A DNA stretch of 64,000 bases from NCBI GenBank assembly GCA_903945175.1, contig CAJAUM010000051.1, forward strand, positions 62,001-126,000, given 5' to 3'. The stretch is from an uncultured Bacteroidales bacterium. GTDB taxonomy: Bacteria; Bacteroidota; Bacteroidia; Bacteroidales; FEN-979. Below the pieces are notes generated by a model. The model searched no databases. It was not told the origin of the DNA and worked only from the letters and a program-made list of their open reading frames with translations. This document shows positions 53,579 to 62,925 of the stretch, piece by piece (positions within the stretch are counted from its first letter, which is position 1; the number at the start of each line of letters is the position of its first letter). The translations under genes and the position numbers were made by a program.

Positions 53579-54226
53579 ATGCAAGAAGAAAACATTGAAA
53601 AGCCTAAAACTCCCTCATTTTTTGTATTTAATTTCAACACGGCTCTGGGAATTATCCTGTTCATAGGCCTGGTTGTTTTATATGTACTTTTTTTCACAAG
53701 CCGGAAATCACCGGAATTATTGACCCCGCTTACAGCCCAGAAATCTTCAGGAAAGGCCCTCTCAGTGGTCTTTGTTAATATCGACAGTCTGAATAGTCAG
53801 TATGAGTATATCAAAATTCTTCGCAATGATCTGGAAAGTACCGGAAAGAAATTGCAGTCGGAGGTATTGTCGGAACAAGCAGCCCTGGAAAAAGAGGCAA
53901 GCGATTTTCAGCGACAGATTTCCAGCAATTCGATACCGGAGGACAAAGCAAAGGTCATATACGAGCAGTTGATGGCAAAACAGCAGGCTTTAATGCAGAA
54001 AAAGGATCGTTATTCCCAACAAATATCTGAGCAGGAGATGAACATGAACCTCCGGCTGATCGACAGTGTAACCACCTTTCTGAAACGTTTTAACCGGCAA
54101 TATCAGTTCGATTACATCATGGGTTACAAAACGGGAGGGGAGATTCTCGTATCAAACGACACCCTCGATATCACCAAAACGGTGGTGATTGAATTAAATA
54201 AGGAATACCAGCAGCGCAAAAAATGA
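53579..54226 (+). CDS. OmpH/Skp-like periplasmic coiled-coil protein
   Basis: 215 residues with an N-terminal membrane anchor (about 20-37, NTALGIILFIGLVVLYVLFF) and a long central coiled coil (about 70-150), then a C-terminal beta segment with YIMGYKTGGEIL and LDITKTVVIELNKEY, typical of Skp/OmpH chaperones for outer-membrane proteins. It starts 10 bases after recQ and overlaps the next lipoprotein gene by 4 bases. Confidence 0.88.
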   Translation: MQEENIEKPKTPSFFVFNFNTALGIILFIGLVVLYVLFFTSRKSPELLTPLTAQKSSGKALSVVFVNIDSLNSQYEYIKILRNDLESTGKKLQSEVLSEQAALEKEASDFQRQISSNSIPEDKAKVIYEQLMAKQQALMQKKDRYSQQISEQEMNMNLRLIDSVTTFLKRFNRQYQFDYIMGYKTGGEILVSNDTLDITKTVVIELNKEYQQRKK

Positions 54227-54603
54227 GATTTCTTACCAATGCGCTGGTAGCGGTTCCCCTGCTATTCATGTTGGTTTCCTGTGCTGAAAAGAGGGATGGA
54301 CCACCCCTCACCAACGCACTGCCTGCCGATTCCCTGATTTCACCTGAAAAGATGATTCATATCCTGGCTGATATGCAGGTACTGGAAGCCGGACTGAATT
54401 TTGAACGCAATGATGGCGCGCAGGTTAAGGAGAAGTCGGTTTTTTATTATAACGGACTCTTTAAAAAATATAAAATCAGCCGTAGCCGGTATGATGCGAA
54501 CCTGAAGTATTACAGTCAGAACCCCATGGAAATGGCGAAAATGTATGATAAGGTAATACGGGAAATAGAGATAAGGCAGAAAAGTTTTCCTTCCAAAAAA
54601 TAA
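54223..54603 (+). CDS. DUF4296-type lipoprotein
   Basis: 126 residues with a signal peptide and lipobox LVSC (Cys20). The mature part has the helical DUF4296 pattern, MIHILADMQVLEAGLNFE and FKKYKISRSRYDANLKYY. ATGA overlap with the OmpH-like gene indicates coupling. It is an envelope protein of unknown role, convergent with the next gene. Confidence 0.88.
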   Translation: MRFLTNALVAVPLLFMLVSCAEKRDGPPLTNALPADSLISPEKMIHILADMQVLEAGLNFERNDGAQVKEKSVFYYNGLFKKYKISRSRYDANLKYYSQNPMEMAKMYDKVIREIEIRQKSFPSKK

Positions 54604-55020
54604 TTACAGCTTGGTATAGGTTGCGATGGCATGGATGAGGTCGGCCCCATTGTCAAGGGTGTAATTCCAAATGATCTTGCTTCCGGAGAGGTTCCCGGAA
54701 CCATTGATTGTAAGCCCTTCACCAATTACCTGATCTGCATCGAGAATGATTGAACTTCCTGCAACCACTGCACCGGCTGGTGTGCCAGAGGAACCGGTAT
54801 TGGCAAAATTGGAGATGAAGACCCCGTCGGTGGAGCCGGGATCGGCAGTAATATTTACCTCATAGGCCAGTTTTGTCCATGTTTCATTTACACTCCACCG
54901 GCCAAGGAATGCAGCCCGTTCATCGTTCGGACCCGGATTTATTTCCGTCTTTGTACAACTGGTAAATGAAGCTGCTACAGCAAGGAAAAGAAGTATGAAC
55001 TTCAGAGAGATTGATTTCAT
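54604..55020 (-). CDS. Small lipoprotein, lipocalin-like beta sandwich
   Basis: 138 residues from Met at 55020 (MKSISLKFILLF); the longer frame runs into deoC and lacks a signal. Lipobox is FTSC (Cys22). The mature beta-rich domain begins with FLGRWSVNETW, as in small Bacteroidota lipocalin-like lipoproteins, and ends TYTKL. Function unknown. It follows deoC by 28 bases on the same strand, and its stop directly abuts the convergent DUF4296 gene. Confidence 0.8.
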   Translation of the reverse strand: MKSISLKFILLFLAVAASFTSCTKTEINPGPNDERAAFLGRWSVNETWTKLAYEVNITADPGSTDGVFISNFANTGSSGTPAGAVVAGSSIILDADQVIGEGLTINGSGNLSGSKIIWNYTLDNGADLIHAIATYTKL

Positions 55021-55048
55021 TTTATCAATATTTGCAATATCAATGGCG

Positions 55049-55888
55049 TTAAAGAATATGTTCAATAATACGGTCGGCAAGACGGCTGGCACCGATTCGA
55101 AACAATCCGGGTGTGAGCCATTCCGGGCCAAGCACCTGATTCACAAGCCAATAATAGTTCAGCGCTTGTTCCGCATCTGAAATTCCTCCGGCAGGTTTTA
55201 TCCCGATTTTCTTTCCGGTGCTGCGGTAGTGCTCGCTGATCACCAGCAGCATGGTATAAACAGCCTCCTCTGTTGCAGCAGGTGTGATTTTTCCCGTACT
55301 GGTCTTAATAAAATCTGCACCTGATTCGATTGCTATTTCACTCGCCCTGGCAATATTTTCCAAACTGCCCAATTCTCCTGTTTCCAGGATGACCTTCAGG
55401 GTTTGTTTTCCAACCAGTTCCCGCATGGCATCCAGTTCGCGATAAACGATATGGAATTCTTTCGCAAGAAAAGTTCCGCGTGAAATCACCACATCAATTT
55501 CATCAGCACCTTCGCCGAGGGCATATCTGATCTCCTCCAGTTTTACCGAAAGAGCCATCTGCCCGCTCGGAAATGCAGCTGCAGTGGTAGCCACTTTGAT
55601 GGGAGTCCCTTTAAGCGCCTGCTTTGCTGTGGCTATGAATGGCGGATAAATGCAAATGGCCGCAGGATATGGAAGCCCCTGCTCCCCAAATGAAACAGCC
55701 TTTTCACACAGTTTCTTAATTTTTGCCTGATTATCTGATCCATCCAGTGAGGTGAAGTCCATGAAGGAGAAAAGTTCACGCAAAGCCTGGTTGCTGTTGG
55801 CTATAGAGGGTTTTGTATCAAGGATTGACCGGAGATTTCCTGGAAGTTTATCGAATGAAATCCCCTTAAGCAGTGAAAATGAAAACAT
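55049..55888 (-). CDS. deoC: Deoxyribose-phosphate aldolase
   Basis: Reversible aldol cleavage of 2-deoxy-D-ribose 5-phosphate to acetaldehyde and glyceraldehyde 3-phosphate in deoxynucleoside catabolism. The Schiff-base lysine is in GADFIKTSTGK; the second active lysine is in IGIKPAGGISD, and the early Asp in TSLDGSDN. 279 residues, with about 45 residues more at the N-terminus than the short bacterial enzymes. Confidence 0.95.
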   Translation of the reverse strand: MFSFSLLKGISFDKLPGNLRSILDTKPSIANSNQALRELFSFMDFTSLDGSDNQAKIKKLCEKAVSFGEQGLPYPAAICIYPPFIATAKQALKGTPIKVATTAAAFPSGQMALSVKLEEIRYALGEGADEIDVVISRGTFLAKEFHIVYRELDAMRELVGKQTLKVILETGELGSLENIARASEIAIESGADFIKTSTGKITPAATEEAVYTMLLVISEHYRSTGKKIGIKPAGGISDAEQALNYYWLVNQVLGPEWLTPGLFRIGASRLADRIIEHIL

Positions 55889-55903
55889 TTGTTATATACA
55901 TTG

Positions 55904-58222
55904 TTAGAAGCTGAAACTAATCCCGAGGCTTGGCATCAGGGGCATCTGGTCAACACGTGTATACGACACACGGTCGAAGTAGAAAATATTCTGCTGATTG
56001 AGGGCATTGGTAACGCTCAAATTTATTTCCAGTTTTGTCCCTTTTCCAAGAAAGAAGATTTTTTTCAGATTCAGGTCCAGACGGCTGTAATAGGGGAGTC
56101 GACCCTGGTCGTAATCACCATAAAGAATACCCAGAGATCCGTTTGAGGTTGTATAATCGGTCCCCATGTTCTCAAAGGTGAGTTGCTCATAAAAGCCACC
56201 GGTTTGGGTAAATGGGAACCCGGAGCCGAAATTGTACCTGGCATCGAGTTCCCAGTCTGATTTCTTTCCCCAGTTGAAGGAGGCAACAACATTCAGATTA
56301 TGCCTGCGGTCGTAAGGTGGAACGAAATCTACCTTGCCATCGCTACGGTGAATAAATCCAAGCGAATAGGTGACCCATAGATGAATTTTTTTCCAATCAT
56401 ATTTGACTGAAACATCTACCCCTTCAGCATCTCCCGTCTCCATCGAAAAATCCTTTTTATAATAATCGGGGATGTTCGCATTCTCGGGGGTATCATCATA
56501 TAATTTGTTCCGGTTCAGGCTGAAAAGCTGGGGATAATATTTGTAATATCCCTCCACATTCAGCGATAGGTTGGGGAGCAGGTCCAATTCAAAGCCAAAA
56601 ACCACCTGGTTGCATTTCTGCAATCTGCTGGTTACTTTTTTACCCTCGAATTCAGTTGGCAGGCTCAGCGGACTGGTGATGAATCCGTAAAAAAGGTTGA
56701 CCACATCCTTATCATAGGTCGTGCTTATCAGGTTTTGCGAGTACATGCCGGCTGCCATTTTCAGGCGGAAATTTCTGGCAATGTTATATTTAATAGCAAG
56801 CCGTGGTTCGAACGATGCGGCAGAGAGGGATGCATAATACTGGAATCGCAATCCCGGCTCAATAATGAATTTGCCCGGCATCCATTTATATTTAACAAAG
56901 GCCGACACCTCTGTTGAGTTTTGCGGATCCCCGCCAATTTTCCGGTTTACGCTGTTGTAAAAGTCAAGCGTGGTTTTATAGCCTGCCAAATCAAGGCCAT
57001 ATTTCAGGGCATCACGACCAAAGAAATAGGTGAAGGTCAATCCGCCATTGAACCCGGCTATCGAACTTGAGCGTGGAGTCTGATTCTGTACCTGCATCTC
57101 AACGCGATAGGAGGAGTAAGCAAAATTTCCTTCAATCAAAACAGAACTTTTCCCGGGGATGGCCAGAAAATTCAATCCTCCCCCATAAGCTTTCCAATTG
57201 TAGTCATTCAGGATGGAATAATTCACCTTATCTGTAAAATTAAATCCGAAGGCACTCACCTTGCTTCCATTCGGGGTATTGATGGAAATTTTTCCATAGA
57301 TATCGAGATAATTATATGGAAGTCCGTTTTCGTTGATATAGGTATAGAATATCTTACTCGACTCCGCCAGATAGGAGTTCTTCACCGACAGAATAAAAGT
57401 GGCGCTGACATCATCGTCATTTTTTGGCTTATGGATGGGTCCTTCGAGCAGGGCTTTGGCCCCGAAGGTGCTGATGTCAAACTTGCCGGCCAAATGATTC
57501 TTGTTGCCATCACGGGTGGTCACATCCATCACCGAGGAGAGGCGCCCGCCATATTCGGCGCCAAATCCGCCGGTATAAACATCCACATTTTTCAGGATAT
57601 CAACATCAAATACCGAAAACAGGCCAATGGAATGAAACGGATTGTAAATGATCATTCCGTCGTACAGAACCTTATTTTGAATCGGGGGACCGCCTCGGAT
57701 ATAGAGCTGCCCACCCTGGTCGCCCGAGAAAATGACACCCGGAAGGATCTGTAAATACTGCGCCAGGTCAGGCTGGCCTCCAATGGTCGGGATTGATTGT
57801 ATCTCCTTGGGCGTAATTTTGATGATGCTGGTCTGGGTCTCCCTGACCTTATCCTGGCGGGCTGCAGATATATTTATTTCATCGAGCTGAAAGGTGGATT
57901 TCGAAAGGTAAAGTTTTTTAGTCTGCAACTCGTTTGCCTTGATGGTGACCTGCATTTTCAGTGTATCGAACCCAACATAGGTGACCATCAGAAAATATTC
58001 TCCGGGAGGTATTTTTGTTATGGCAAAATATCCATTGGCATCGGTAGTGGCGCCAATCGTTGTTTTTTGAAGGTAAACATTGGTAAACAAAGCCGGCTCA
58101 CCGGTTTCCAGTTCATACACAAAACCACGAACTGACCCGTTTTGAGCGAGGGACTTATGCAATGGAAATACAAACAGCAGTGCGAGCAGCAAAAAGACAG
58201 GAAATCCTTGAGTCAACTTCAT
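55904..58222 (-). CDS. TonB-dependent receptor with carboxypeptidase-regulatory-like domain
   Basis: About 772 residues from Met at 58222 (MKLTQGFPVF), which starts a clean signal peptide ending near SLAQ; the frame can also start at 58258. Residues to about 105 are CarboxypepD_reg-like (VRGFVYELETGEPALFTNVYL). The plug has GQPDLAQYLQILPGVIF and GGFGAEYGGRLSSVMDVTTRDG, then a barrel ending GISFSF. No SusD neighbour. It is separate from SusC-type glycan systems; ligand unknown. Confidence 0.92.
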   Translation of the reverse strand: MKLTQGFPVFLLLALLFVFPLHKSLAQNGSVRGFVYELETGEPALFTNVYLQKTTIGATTDANGYFAITKIPPGEYFLMVTYVGFDTLKMQVTIKANELQTKKLYLSKSTFQLDEINISAARQDKVRETQTSIIKITPKEIQSIPTIGGQPDLAQYLQILPGVIFSGDQGGQLYIRGGPPIQNKVLYDGMIIYNPFHSIGLFSVFDVDILKNVDVYTGGFGAEYGGRLSSVMDVTTRDGNKNHLAGKFDISTFGAKALLEGPIHKPKNDDDVSATFILSVKNSYLAESSKIFYTYINENGLPYNYLDIYGKISINTPNGSKVSAFGFNFTDKVNYSILNDYNWKAYGGGLNFLAIPGKSSVLIEGNFAYSSYRVEMQVQNQTPRSSSIAGFNGGLTFTYFFGRDALKYGLDLAGYKTTLDFYNSVNRKIGGDPQNSTEVSAFVKYKWMPGKFIIEPGLRFQYYASLSAASFEPRLAIKYNIARNFRLKMAAGMYSQNLISTTYDKDVVNLFYGFITSPLSLPTEFEGKKVTSRLQKCNQVVFGFELDLLPNLSLNVEGYYKYYPQLFSLNRNKLYDDTPENANIPDYYKKDFSMETGDAEGVDVSVKYDWKKIHLWVTYSLGFIHRSDGKVDFVPPYDRRHNLNVVASFNWGKKSDWELDARYNFGSGFPFTQTGGFYEQLTFENMGTDYTTSNGSLGILYGDYDQGRLPYYSRLDLNLKKIFFLGKGTKLEINLSVTNALNQQNIFYFDRVSYTRVDQMPLMPSLGISFSF

Positions 58223-58255
58223 TTTCTTGGATTGATTAAAATCAGGAAAAACATG

Positions 58256-58263
58256 CAAAAGTA
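58256..58263 (-). promoter_or_regulatory. Candidate -7 element of the TonB receptor gene
   Basis: Minus-strand TACTTTTG, 34-41 bases upstream of the chosen start at 58222. A TTG lies about 13 bases further upstream, shorter than the normal spacing, so this is a weak call. Confidence 0.35.
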
Positions 58264-58279
58264 GTTAAAATCATTTCAA

Positions 58280-58308
58280 TTTGCATTGGAAAAAATTTCT
58301 TAATTTTG
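58280..58308 (+). promoter_or_regulatory. Bacteroidota-type promoter of iorA
   Basis: TTTG at 58280-58283, 17 bases, then TAATTTTG at 58301-58308. The iorA ATG is 32 bases downstream. Confidence 0.6.
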
Positions 58309-58339
58309 TAGAAATTGAACGCTACTTTTAAGAAAATTT

Positions 58340-59959
58340 ATGCAGAAGTTATTGTTATTGGGCGATGAAGCCATAGCCCAGGCCGCGCTGGATGCAGGGC
58401 TTTCTGGTATCTATGCCTATCCCGGAACACCCTCCACTGAAATAACTGAATTTGTCCAGAATTCAAAATTTGCGCAAGACAACCACATCCATTCAAAATG
58501 GTCGACCAATGAAAAAACGGCCATGGAGTCGGCTTTGGGGATGTCCTACGCTGGCAAACGGGCGATGGTTTGTATGAAGCATGTCGGTTTGAACGTGGCG
58601 GCTGATCCCTTTATCAACTCGGCGATAACCGGATCCAACGGAGGGATGGTCGTGGTTGCGGCAGATGATCCCTCCATGCACTCCTCTCAGAACGAGCAGG
58701 ATTCGCGGTTTTTCGGAAAATTTGCCCTTGTTCCGATCCTTGAACCGGCCAACCAGCAGGAGGCCTACGATATGGTACACTATGGCTTTGATTTTTCTGA
58801 AAAATACATGGTTCCGGTCCTGATGCGCATTACCACCCGCCTGGCCCATTCTCGTTCAGGCGTTGTGAGAAAAAAGGAGATCAGAAATCAAAATGAACTG
58901 AAATTGCCCTCCGATCTGAGGCAATTTGTTTTGCTTCCGAATATTGCTAAAAAACGTTATAAAAACCTGCTGAAAGCGCAAAGCTTATTTACCTCTGAAT
59001 CAGAGTCATCCCCCTTCAATAACTATATCGACGGATCGGATAAGTCGCTGGGTATTGTTGTTTGTGGCCTTGCCTACAATTACCTCTTAGAGAATTTTGC
59101 CGACCGCAACGTACCTAACCCGGTGCTTAAGATCGGCCAATATCCCATTCCCCGCTCATTGGTTGAAAAGATGGCCGATGAATGTGACGAAATCCTCGTT
59201 ATCGAAGATGGCTACCCGATGGTTGAGGAGTTGTTAAAGGGATACCTTGGACGTGGACTGAAGGTGAAGGGCCGTCTTGATGGAACGCTTCCCCGCGATG
59301 GGGAGTTGAACCCGAATCTCATTGCAGTCGCCCTTGGGATAAAGGATACCTTTGGTTTACCCGTTCCTGACCTTGTGGTAGGCCGCCCACCCTCTTTATG
59401 CAGTGGTTGTCCCCACATCGACTCCTACCATGCCATGACGGAAACCCTGCAGGAGTTGAGCAATGGCCGTGTTTTTTCCGACATCGGTTGTTATACGCTG
59501 GGTGCGCTGAAACCGTATGAAGCGATTAACTCTTGTGTGGATATGGGGGCCTCCATTACAATGGCCAAGGGTGCGGCCGACGCCGGATTAATCCCTTCCG
59601 TTGCCGTAATCGGCGATTCCACCTTTACCCATTCGGGCATGACGGGCTTATTGGATGCCATCAATGAAAAATCCCCCATCACCGTGATGATCCTTGACAA
59701 CGGAACCACGGCAATGACGGGTGGACAGGATTCCCAGGCCTTCGGAAAGATCGAAGATATTTGCAAAGGTCTCGGGGTAGAGGAATCGCACATCCGTGTG
59801 CTGAAACCCTTGAAAAAGTACCATGCGGAAAATGTGGCCATCATGAAAGAAGAACTCGCCTATCATGGGGTTTCAGTGCTCATTCCGCGTCGTGAATGTA
59901 TCGTTTCCATTGATAAACGCATGCGCGAAAAGTTTAAAAAAACCAATTCTACCAGCTGA
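58340..59959 (+). CDS. iorA: Indolepyruvate:ferredoxin oxidoreductase alpha-like subunit, lacking the ferredoxin domain
   Basis: Thiamine-diphosphate enzyme subunit that decarboxylates aryl- or other 2-oxoacids to acyl-CoA with ferredoxin. 539 residues: pyrimidine-binding domain from GIYAYPGTPSTEITEF, a central transketolase-C-like domain, CSGCPH near 350, and the TPP-binding domain with GDSTFTHSGMTGLLDA and NGTTAMTGGQ. The classical archaeal IorA has an additional C-terminal pair of [4Fe-4S] clusters; here the protein ends soon after the TPP domain (KRMREKFKK) with no CxxCxxC. Its stop overlaps the iorB start by one base. Confidence 0.93.
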   Translation: MQKLLLLGDEAIAQAALDAGLSGIYAYPGTPSTEITEFVQNSKFAQDNHIHSKWSTNEKTAMESALGMSYAGKRAMVCMKHVGLNVAADPFINSAITGSNGGMVVVAADDPSMHSSQNEQDSRFFGKFALVPILEPANQQEAYDMVHYGFDFSEKYMVPVLMRITTRLAHSRSGVVRKKEIRNQNELKLPSDLRQFVLLPNIAKKRYKNLLKAQSLFTSESESSPFNNYIDGSDKSLGIVVCGLAYNYLLENFADRNVPNPVLKIGQYPIPRSLVEKMADECDEILVIEDGYPMVEELLKGYLGRGLKVKGRLDGTLPRDGELNPNLIAVALGIKDTFGLPVPDLVVGRPPSLCSGCPHIDSYHAMTETLQELSNGRVFSDIGCYTLGALKPYEAINSCVDMGASITMAKGAADAGLIPSVAVIGDSTFTHSGMTGLLDAINEKSPITVMILDNGTTAMTGGQDSQAFGKIEDICKGLGVEESHIRVLKPLKKYHAENVAIMKEELAYHGVSVLIPRRECIVSIDKRMREKFKKTNSTS

Positions 59960-60540
59960 TGAAGAAAGATATTATTTTAGCAGGCGTTGGCGGGCAGGGA
60001 ATCATCTCCATCGCTTCCATTATTGGATATGCAGCCCTCAAGCAGGAGATGTTTCTCAAACAGTCGGAGGTTCATGGCATGAGTCAGCGTGGAGGCGATG
60101 TCATGTCCAATCTTCGTATCTCCCACAGCGAAATTGCCTCCGATCTGATCCCCTTTGGCCAGGCCGATATGATCATTTCAATTGAACCCCTCGAAGCACT
60201 TCGATATCTTCCCTATCTTTCGGGAGAGGGATGGGTAATTACCAACCTACGCCCATTTAACAATATCCCCAACTATCCTGAGATTGATAAGATCATAGAT
60301 GAAATTGCAAAGGTTCCGCATCACATAGCGCTGGATGCCGATGCAACGGCCAAAGAGGCCGGATCTGCCAAAGCGGCCAACATCGTCATGCTCGGCGCCG
60401 CCTCTCCTTTTCTGGGGATGGCCTACGAAAAGCTGGAGGATGCCATTCGTTACACGTTTCGCAAGAAGGGGGATGAAATAATAGAACTTAATTTAAAAGC
60501 GTTGAAGGCAGGTCGCGATTTTGCAGAACAGAATATGTAA
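59959..60540 (+). CDS. iorB: Indolepyruvate oxidoreductase beta-like (gamma-domain) subunit
   Basis: 193-residue partner of IorA, the 2-oxoacid oxidoreductase gamma-type domain that binds CoA. Motifs: [21 protein letters not shown] and [20 protein letters not shown]. Its start codon shares a base with the iorA stop, so the pair is made in equal amounts. The serine palmitoyltransferase gene follows after 50 bases. Confidence 0.94.
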   Translation: MKKDIILAGVGGQGIISIASIIGYAALKQEMFLKQSEVHGMSQRGGDVMSNLRISHSEIASDLIPFGQADMIISIEPLEALRYLPYLSGEGWVITNLRPFNNIPNYPEIDKIIDEIAKVPHHIALDADATAKEAGSAKAANIVMLGAASPFLGMAYEKLEDAIRYTFRKKGDEIIELNLKALKAGRDFAEQNM

Positions 60541-60551
60541 ACTTTTCTTCG

Positions 60552-60559
60552 TATCTTTG
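60552..60559 (+). promoter_or_regulatory. Candidate -7 element of the serine palmitoyltransferase gene
   Basis: TATCTTTG followed by CA, 31-38 bases upstream of the ATG at 60590, just after iorB. It matches TAnnTTTG and suggests that the sphingolipid genes have their own promoter besides read-through from iorAB. The nearest TTTG upstream is 28 bases away, too far for a good -33. Confidence 0.5.
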
Positions 60560-60589
60560 CACGCTATTTTTTCACAGAAACACAAACAA

Positions 60590-61780
60590 ATGAGGATTTT
60601 ACAGCGAAAAGCAGCCCACTTTACTGAACCCCAGCGAATTGAAAAGATGGGTATCTACCCATTCTTCAGGATGATTGAATCGGATCAGGATACTGTAGTT
60701 ACCATGAATGGGAAGAAGGTGCTGATGTTTGGTTCGAACAGCTACCTGGGTCTTACGAACCACCCGAAAATCAAAGAGGCTGCAATTAAAGCCACTGAAA
60801 AATACGGAACAGGTTGTGCGGGTTCACGTTTCCTTAACGGGACACTTGATATTCATGTTGAACTGGAAAGCAAACTGGCTGAATTTGTCGGAAAAGAGTC
60901 AGCTCTCGTTTACAGTACAGGCTTCCAGGTAAACCTTGGCGTTATTCCTACCGTAACGGGCCGCAACGACTATATCCTGATCGATGAGCTCGATCATGCC
61001 TCGATTATTGAAGCCACGCGGCTCTCGTTTGCCAAGGTGCTTAAGTACCGTCACAATGATATGCACTCCCTGGAGACCGTCCTTAAAAAATGCGAACCCA
61101 ACCGGATCAAACTGATTGTGGTGGATGGTGTTTTCAGTATGGATGGCGACATTGCCAAGCTACCTGAAATCGTGAAATTGGCTGAAAAGTACGAAGCGAC
61201 CATCATGGTCGACGATGCCCATTCCATTGGCGTACTCGGGAAACACGGATCAGGTACCGCAAGTCATTTTGGGCTGACTGACAAAGTTGACCTGATTATG
61301 GGTACTTTTTCCAAGTCACTCGCCGCATTGGGTGGTTTTATTGCCAGTGATTTTGAAACAATCAATTATATCAAGCACCATTCGCGTACCCTGATCTTCA
61401 GTGCATCAGCAACACCCGCATCAGCCGCAGCCGTACTTGCAGCACTTGAAATAATTAAAAGTGAACCAGAGCGCATTGACAATCTCTGGAAAGTGACCCA
61501 TTATGCCATTGATAATTTCAGAAAACTGGGATTCGACATCGGCAATACCGTAACCCCGATCATTCCTTTATATATCCGCGACCAGATCAAAACCCTGACC
61601 ATTACCCGGATGTTGATGGATGAAGGTGTTTTTGTGAACCCTGTTGTGGCTCCGGCCGTTAGCAAGGATGATACATTGATTCGCTTTTCCCTCATGGCGA
61701 CCCATACAAACGAACAGGTTGATATTGCGTTGGAAAAATTTGAGAAACTGGGAAAGAAGCTCCATATTATCTCAAAATAG
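60590..61780 (+). CDS. spt: Serine palmitoyltransferase (alpha-oxoamine synthase family)
   Basis: 396-residue PLP enzyme from Met at 60590 ([11 protein letters not shown]); the longer frame from 60521 overlaps iorB. Condenses L-serine with a fatty acyl-CoA or acyl-ACP to 3-ketosphinganine, the first step of sphingolipid synthesis. Landmarks: [52 protein letters not shown] and the PLP-lysine motif [14 protein letters not shown]. The family also holds KBL and BioF; the two following genes, resembling known ceramide enzymes, favour Spt. Confidence 0.9.
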   Translation: MRILQRKAAHFTEPQRIEKMGIYPFFRMIESDQDTVVTMNGKKVLMFGSNSYLGLTNHPKIKEAAIKATEKYGTGCAGSRFLNGTLDIHVELESKLAEFVGKESALVYSTGFQVNLGVIPTVTGRNDYILIDELDHASIIEATRLSFAKVLKYRHNDMHSLETVLKKCEPNRIKLIVVDGVFSMDGDIAKLPEIVKLAEKYEATIMVDDAHSIGVLGKHGSGTASHFGLTDKVDLIMGTFSKSLAALGGFIASDFETINYIKHHSRTLIFSASATPASAAAVLAALEIIKSEPERIDNLWKVTHYAIDNFRKLGFDIGNTVTPIIPLYIRDQIKTLTITRMLMDEGVFVNPVVAPAVSKDDTLIRFSLMATHTNEQVDIALEKFEKLGKKLHIISK

Positions 61781-61785
61781 ACCTG

Positions 61786-62925
61786 ATGACGAACAACAAA
61801 CCGATTGAATTAAAAAGGGTTTATAAAAAAAAAGATCTAAAACGATTCATCGCTTTTCAGAATCAACTTTACAAAGGAAATAAATTCTGGTGTCCGCAAA
61901 TGCGGATGGATGAAATGAATACGTTAAGCAGGGATAAAAACCCTGCTTTTGATTTTTGTGAAGCTGAGTATTGGATTGCCAGTCGTGGTAATGAGATAGT
62001 TGGCAGGATTGCCGGCATTATCAACCACAAAGCCAATGAGCGCTGGAATGAAAAGCTGGTACGTTTTGGCTGGATTGATTTTATCGATGATCCCGAGGTT
62101 TCACGAATCCTGCTTGATACAGTGACGGAATGGGGCCAGTCAAAGGGGATGGTGGGTATCCATGGCCCTCTTGGCTTTTCTGATATGGATAACGAAGGGA
62201 TGCTGATCAAGGGGTTTGACGAGATGGCCACCCTGGCCTCTATTTATAATTATCCCTATTATGTGGAACATATGGAAGGGCTGGGCTTTGAAAAGGCCGC
62301 AGACTGGGTCCAGTATGAATTTGAAATTCCGCCTTCCATTCCTGAAAAAGTAGATCGTTTATCACTTCTGGTGCAGGAAAAATATAAACTTCGCCTGCTG
62401 AAAGCAAAAAAGGCAAAAGAGCTTTTACCCTATGCGCCTAAAATGTTTCAAACCCTGAATGCAGCGTTTAGTGAACTGTATGGTTATACGGCCTTGACCA
62501 AAAAACAGGTGGATATGTATATTAAAGCCTATTTTGGATTTGTCCGCCCCGAATTTATCTCTTTTGTGATTGATGAAAAGGATGATGTGGTTGGGTTTGG
62601 CGTTTCGCTGCCTTCACTCACACGGGCATTGCAAAAATGCAATGGAAAATTGTTCCCGTTTGGTTTTATCTACCTTCTGAGAGCCATGAAAAAGAACGAC
62701 ACCATTGATATGTACCTGAATGGTGTTCGCCCGGATTATCATGCGAAGGGAGTTAATGCACTGTATTATAATGAGATGCACAGGGCTTACATCAAATATG
62801 GCATTAAAAGGGCCGTGACCAATCCCCAATTGGAGGACAATGCCAAAGCGCTTACAATTTGGAAGAATTTCAATGGAAGGCAACATTTGACCCGGAGGTG
62901 CTGGATAAAACACTTTGACAAATGA
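61786..62925 (+). CDS. GNAT-like acyltransferase, candidate bacterial ceramide synthase
   Basis: 379 residues in two GNAT-type halves. The N-terminal part has IVGRIAGIINHKANE and GPLGFSDMDNEGMLIKGFD; the C-terminal part has VGFGVSLPSL and a final GNAT-like TNPQLEDNAKALTIWKNF. From memory, the bacterial ceramide synthase described in Caulobacter is a GNAT-superfamily enzyme that N-acylates the long-chain base. Position between spt and a short-chain-type reductase supports that role here. It begins 5 bases after spt and its last codons overlap the next start (ATGA). Assignment is by context, not by a diagnostic motif. Confidence 0.78.
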   Translation: MTNNKPIELKRVYKKKDLKRFIAFQNQLYKGNKFWCPQMRMDEMNTLSRDKNPAFDFCEAEYWIASRGNEIVGRIAGIINHKANERWNEKLVRFGWIDFIDDPEVSRILLDTVTEWGQSKGMVGIHGPLGFSDMDNEGMLIKGFDEMATLASIYNYPYYVEHMEGLGFEKAADWVQYEFEIPPSIPEKVDRLSLLVQEKYKLRLLKAKKAKELLPYAPKMFQTLNAAFSELYGYTALTKKQVDMYIKAYFGFVRPEFISFVIDEKDDVVGFGVSLPSLTRALQKCNGKLFPFGFIYLLRAMKKNDTIDMYLNGVRPDYHAKGVNALYYNEMHRAYIKYGIKRAVTNPQLEDNAKALTIWKNFNGRQHLTRRCWIKHFDK

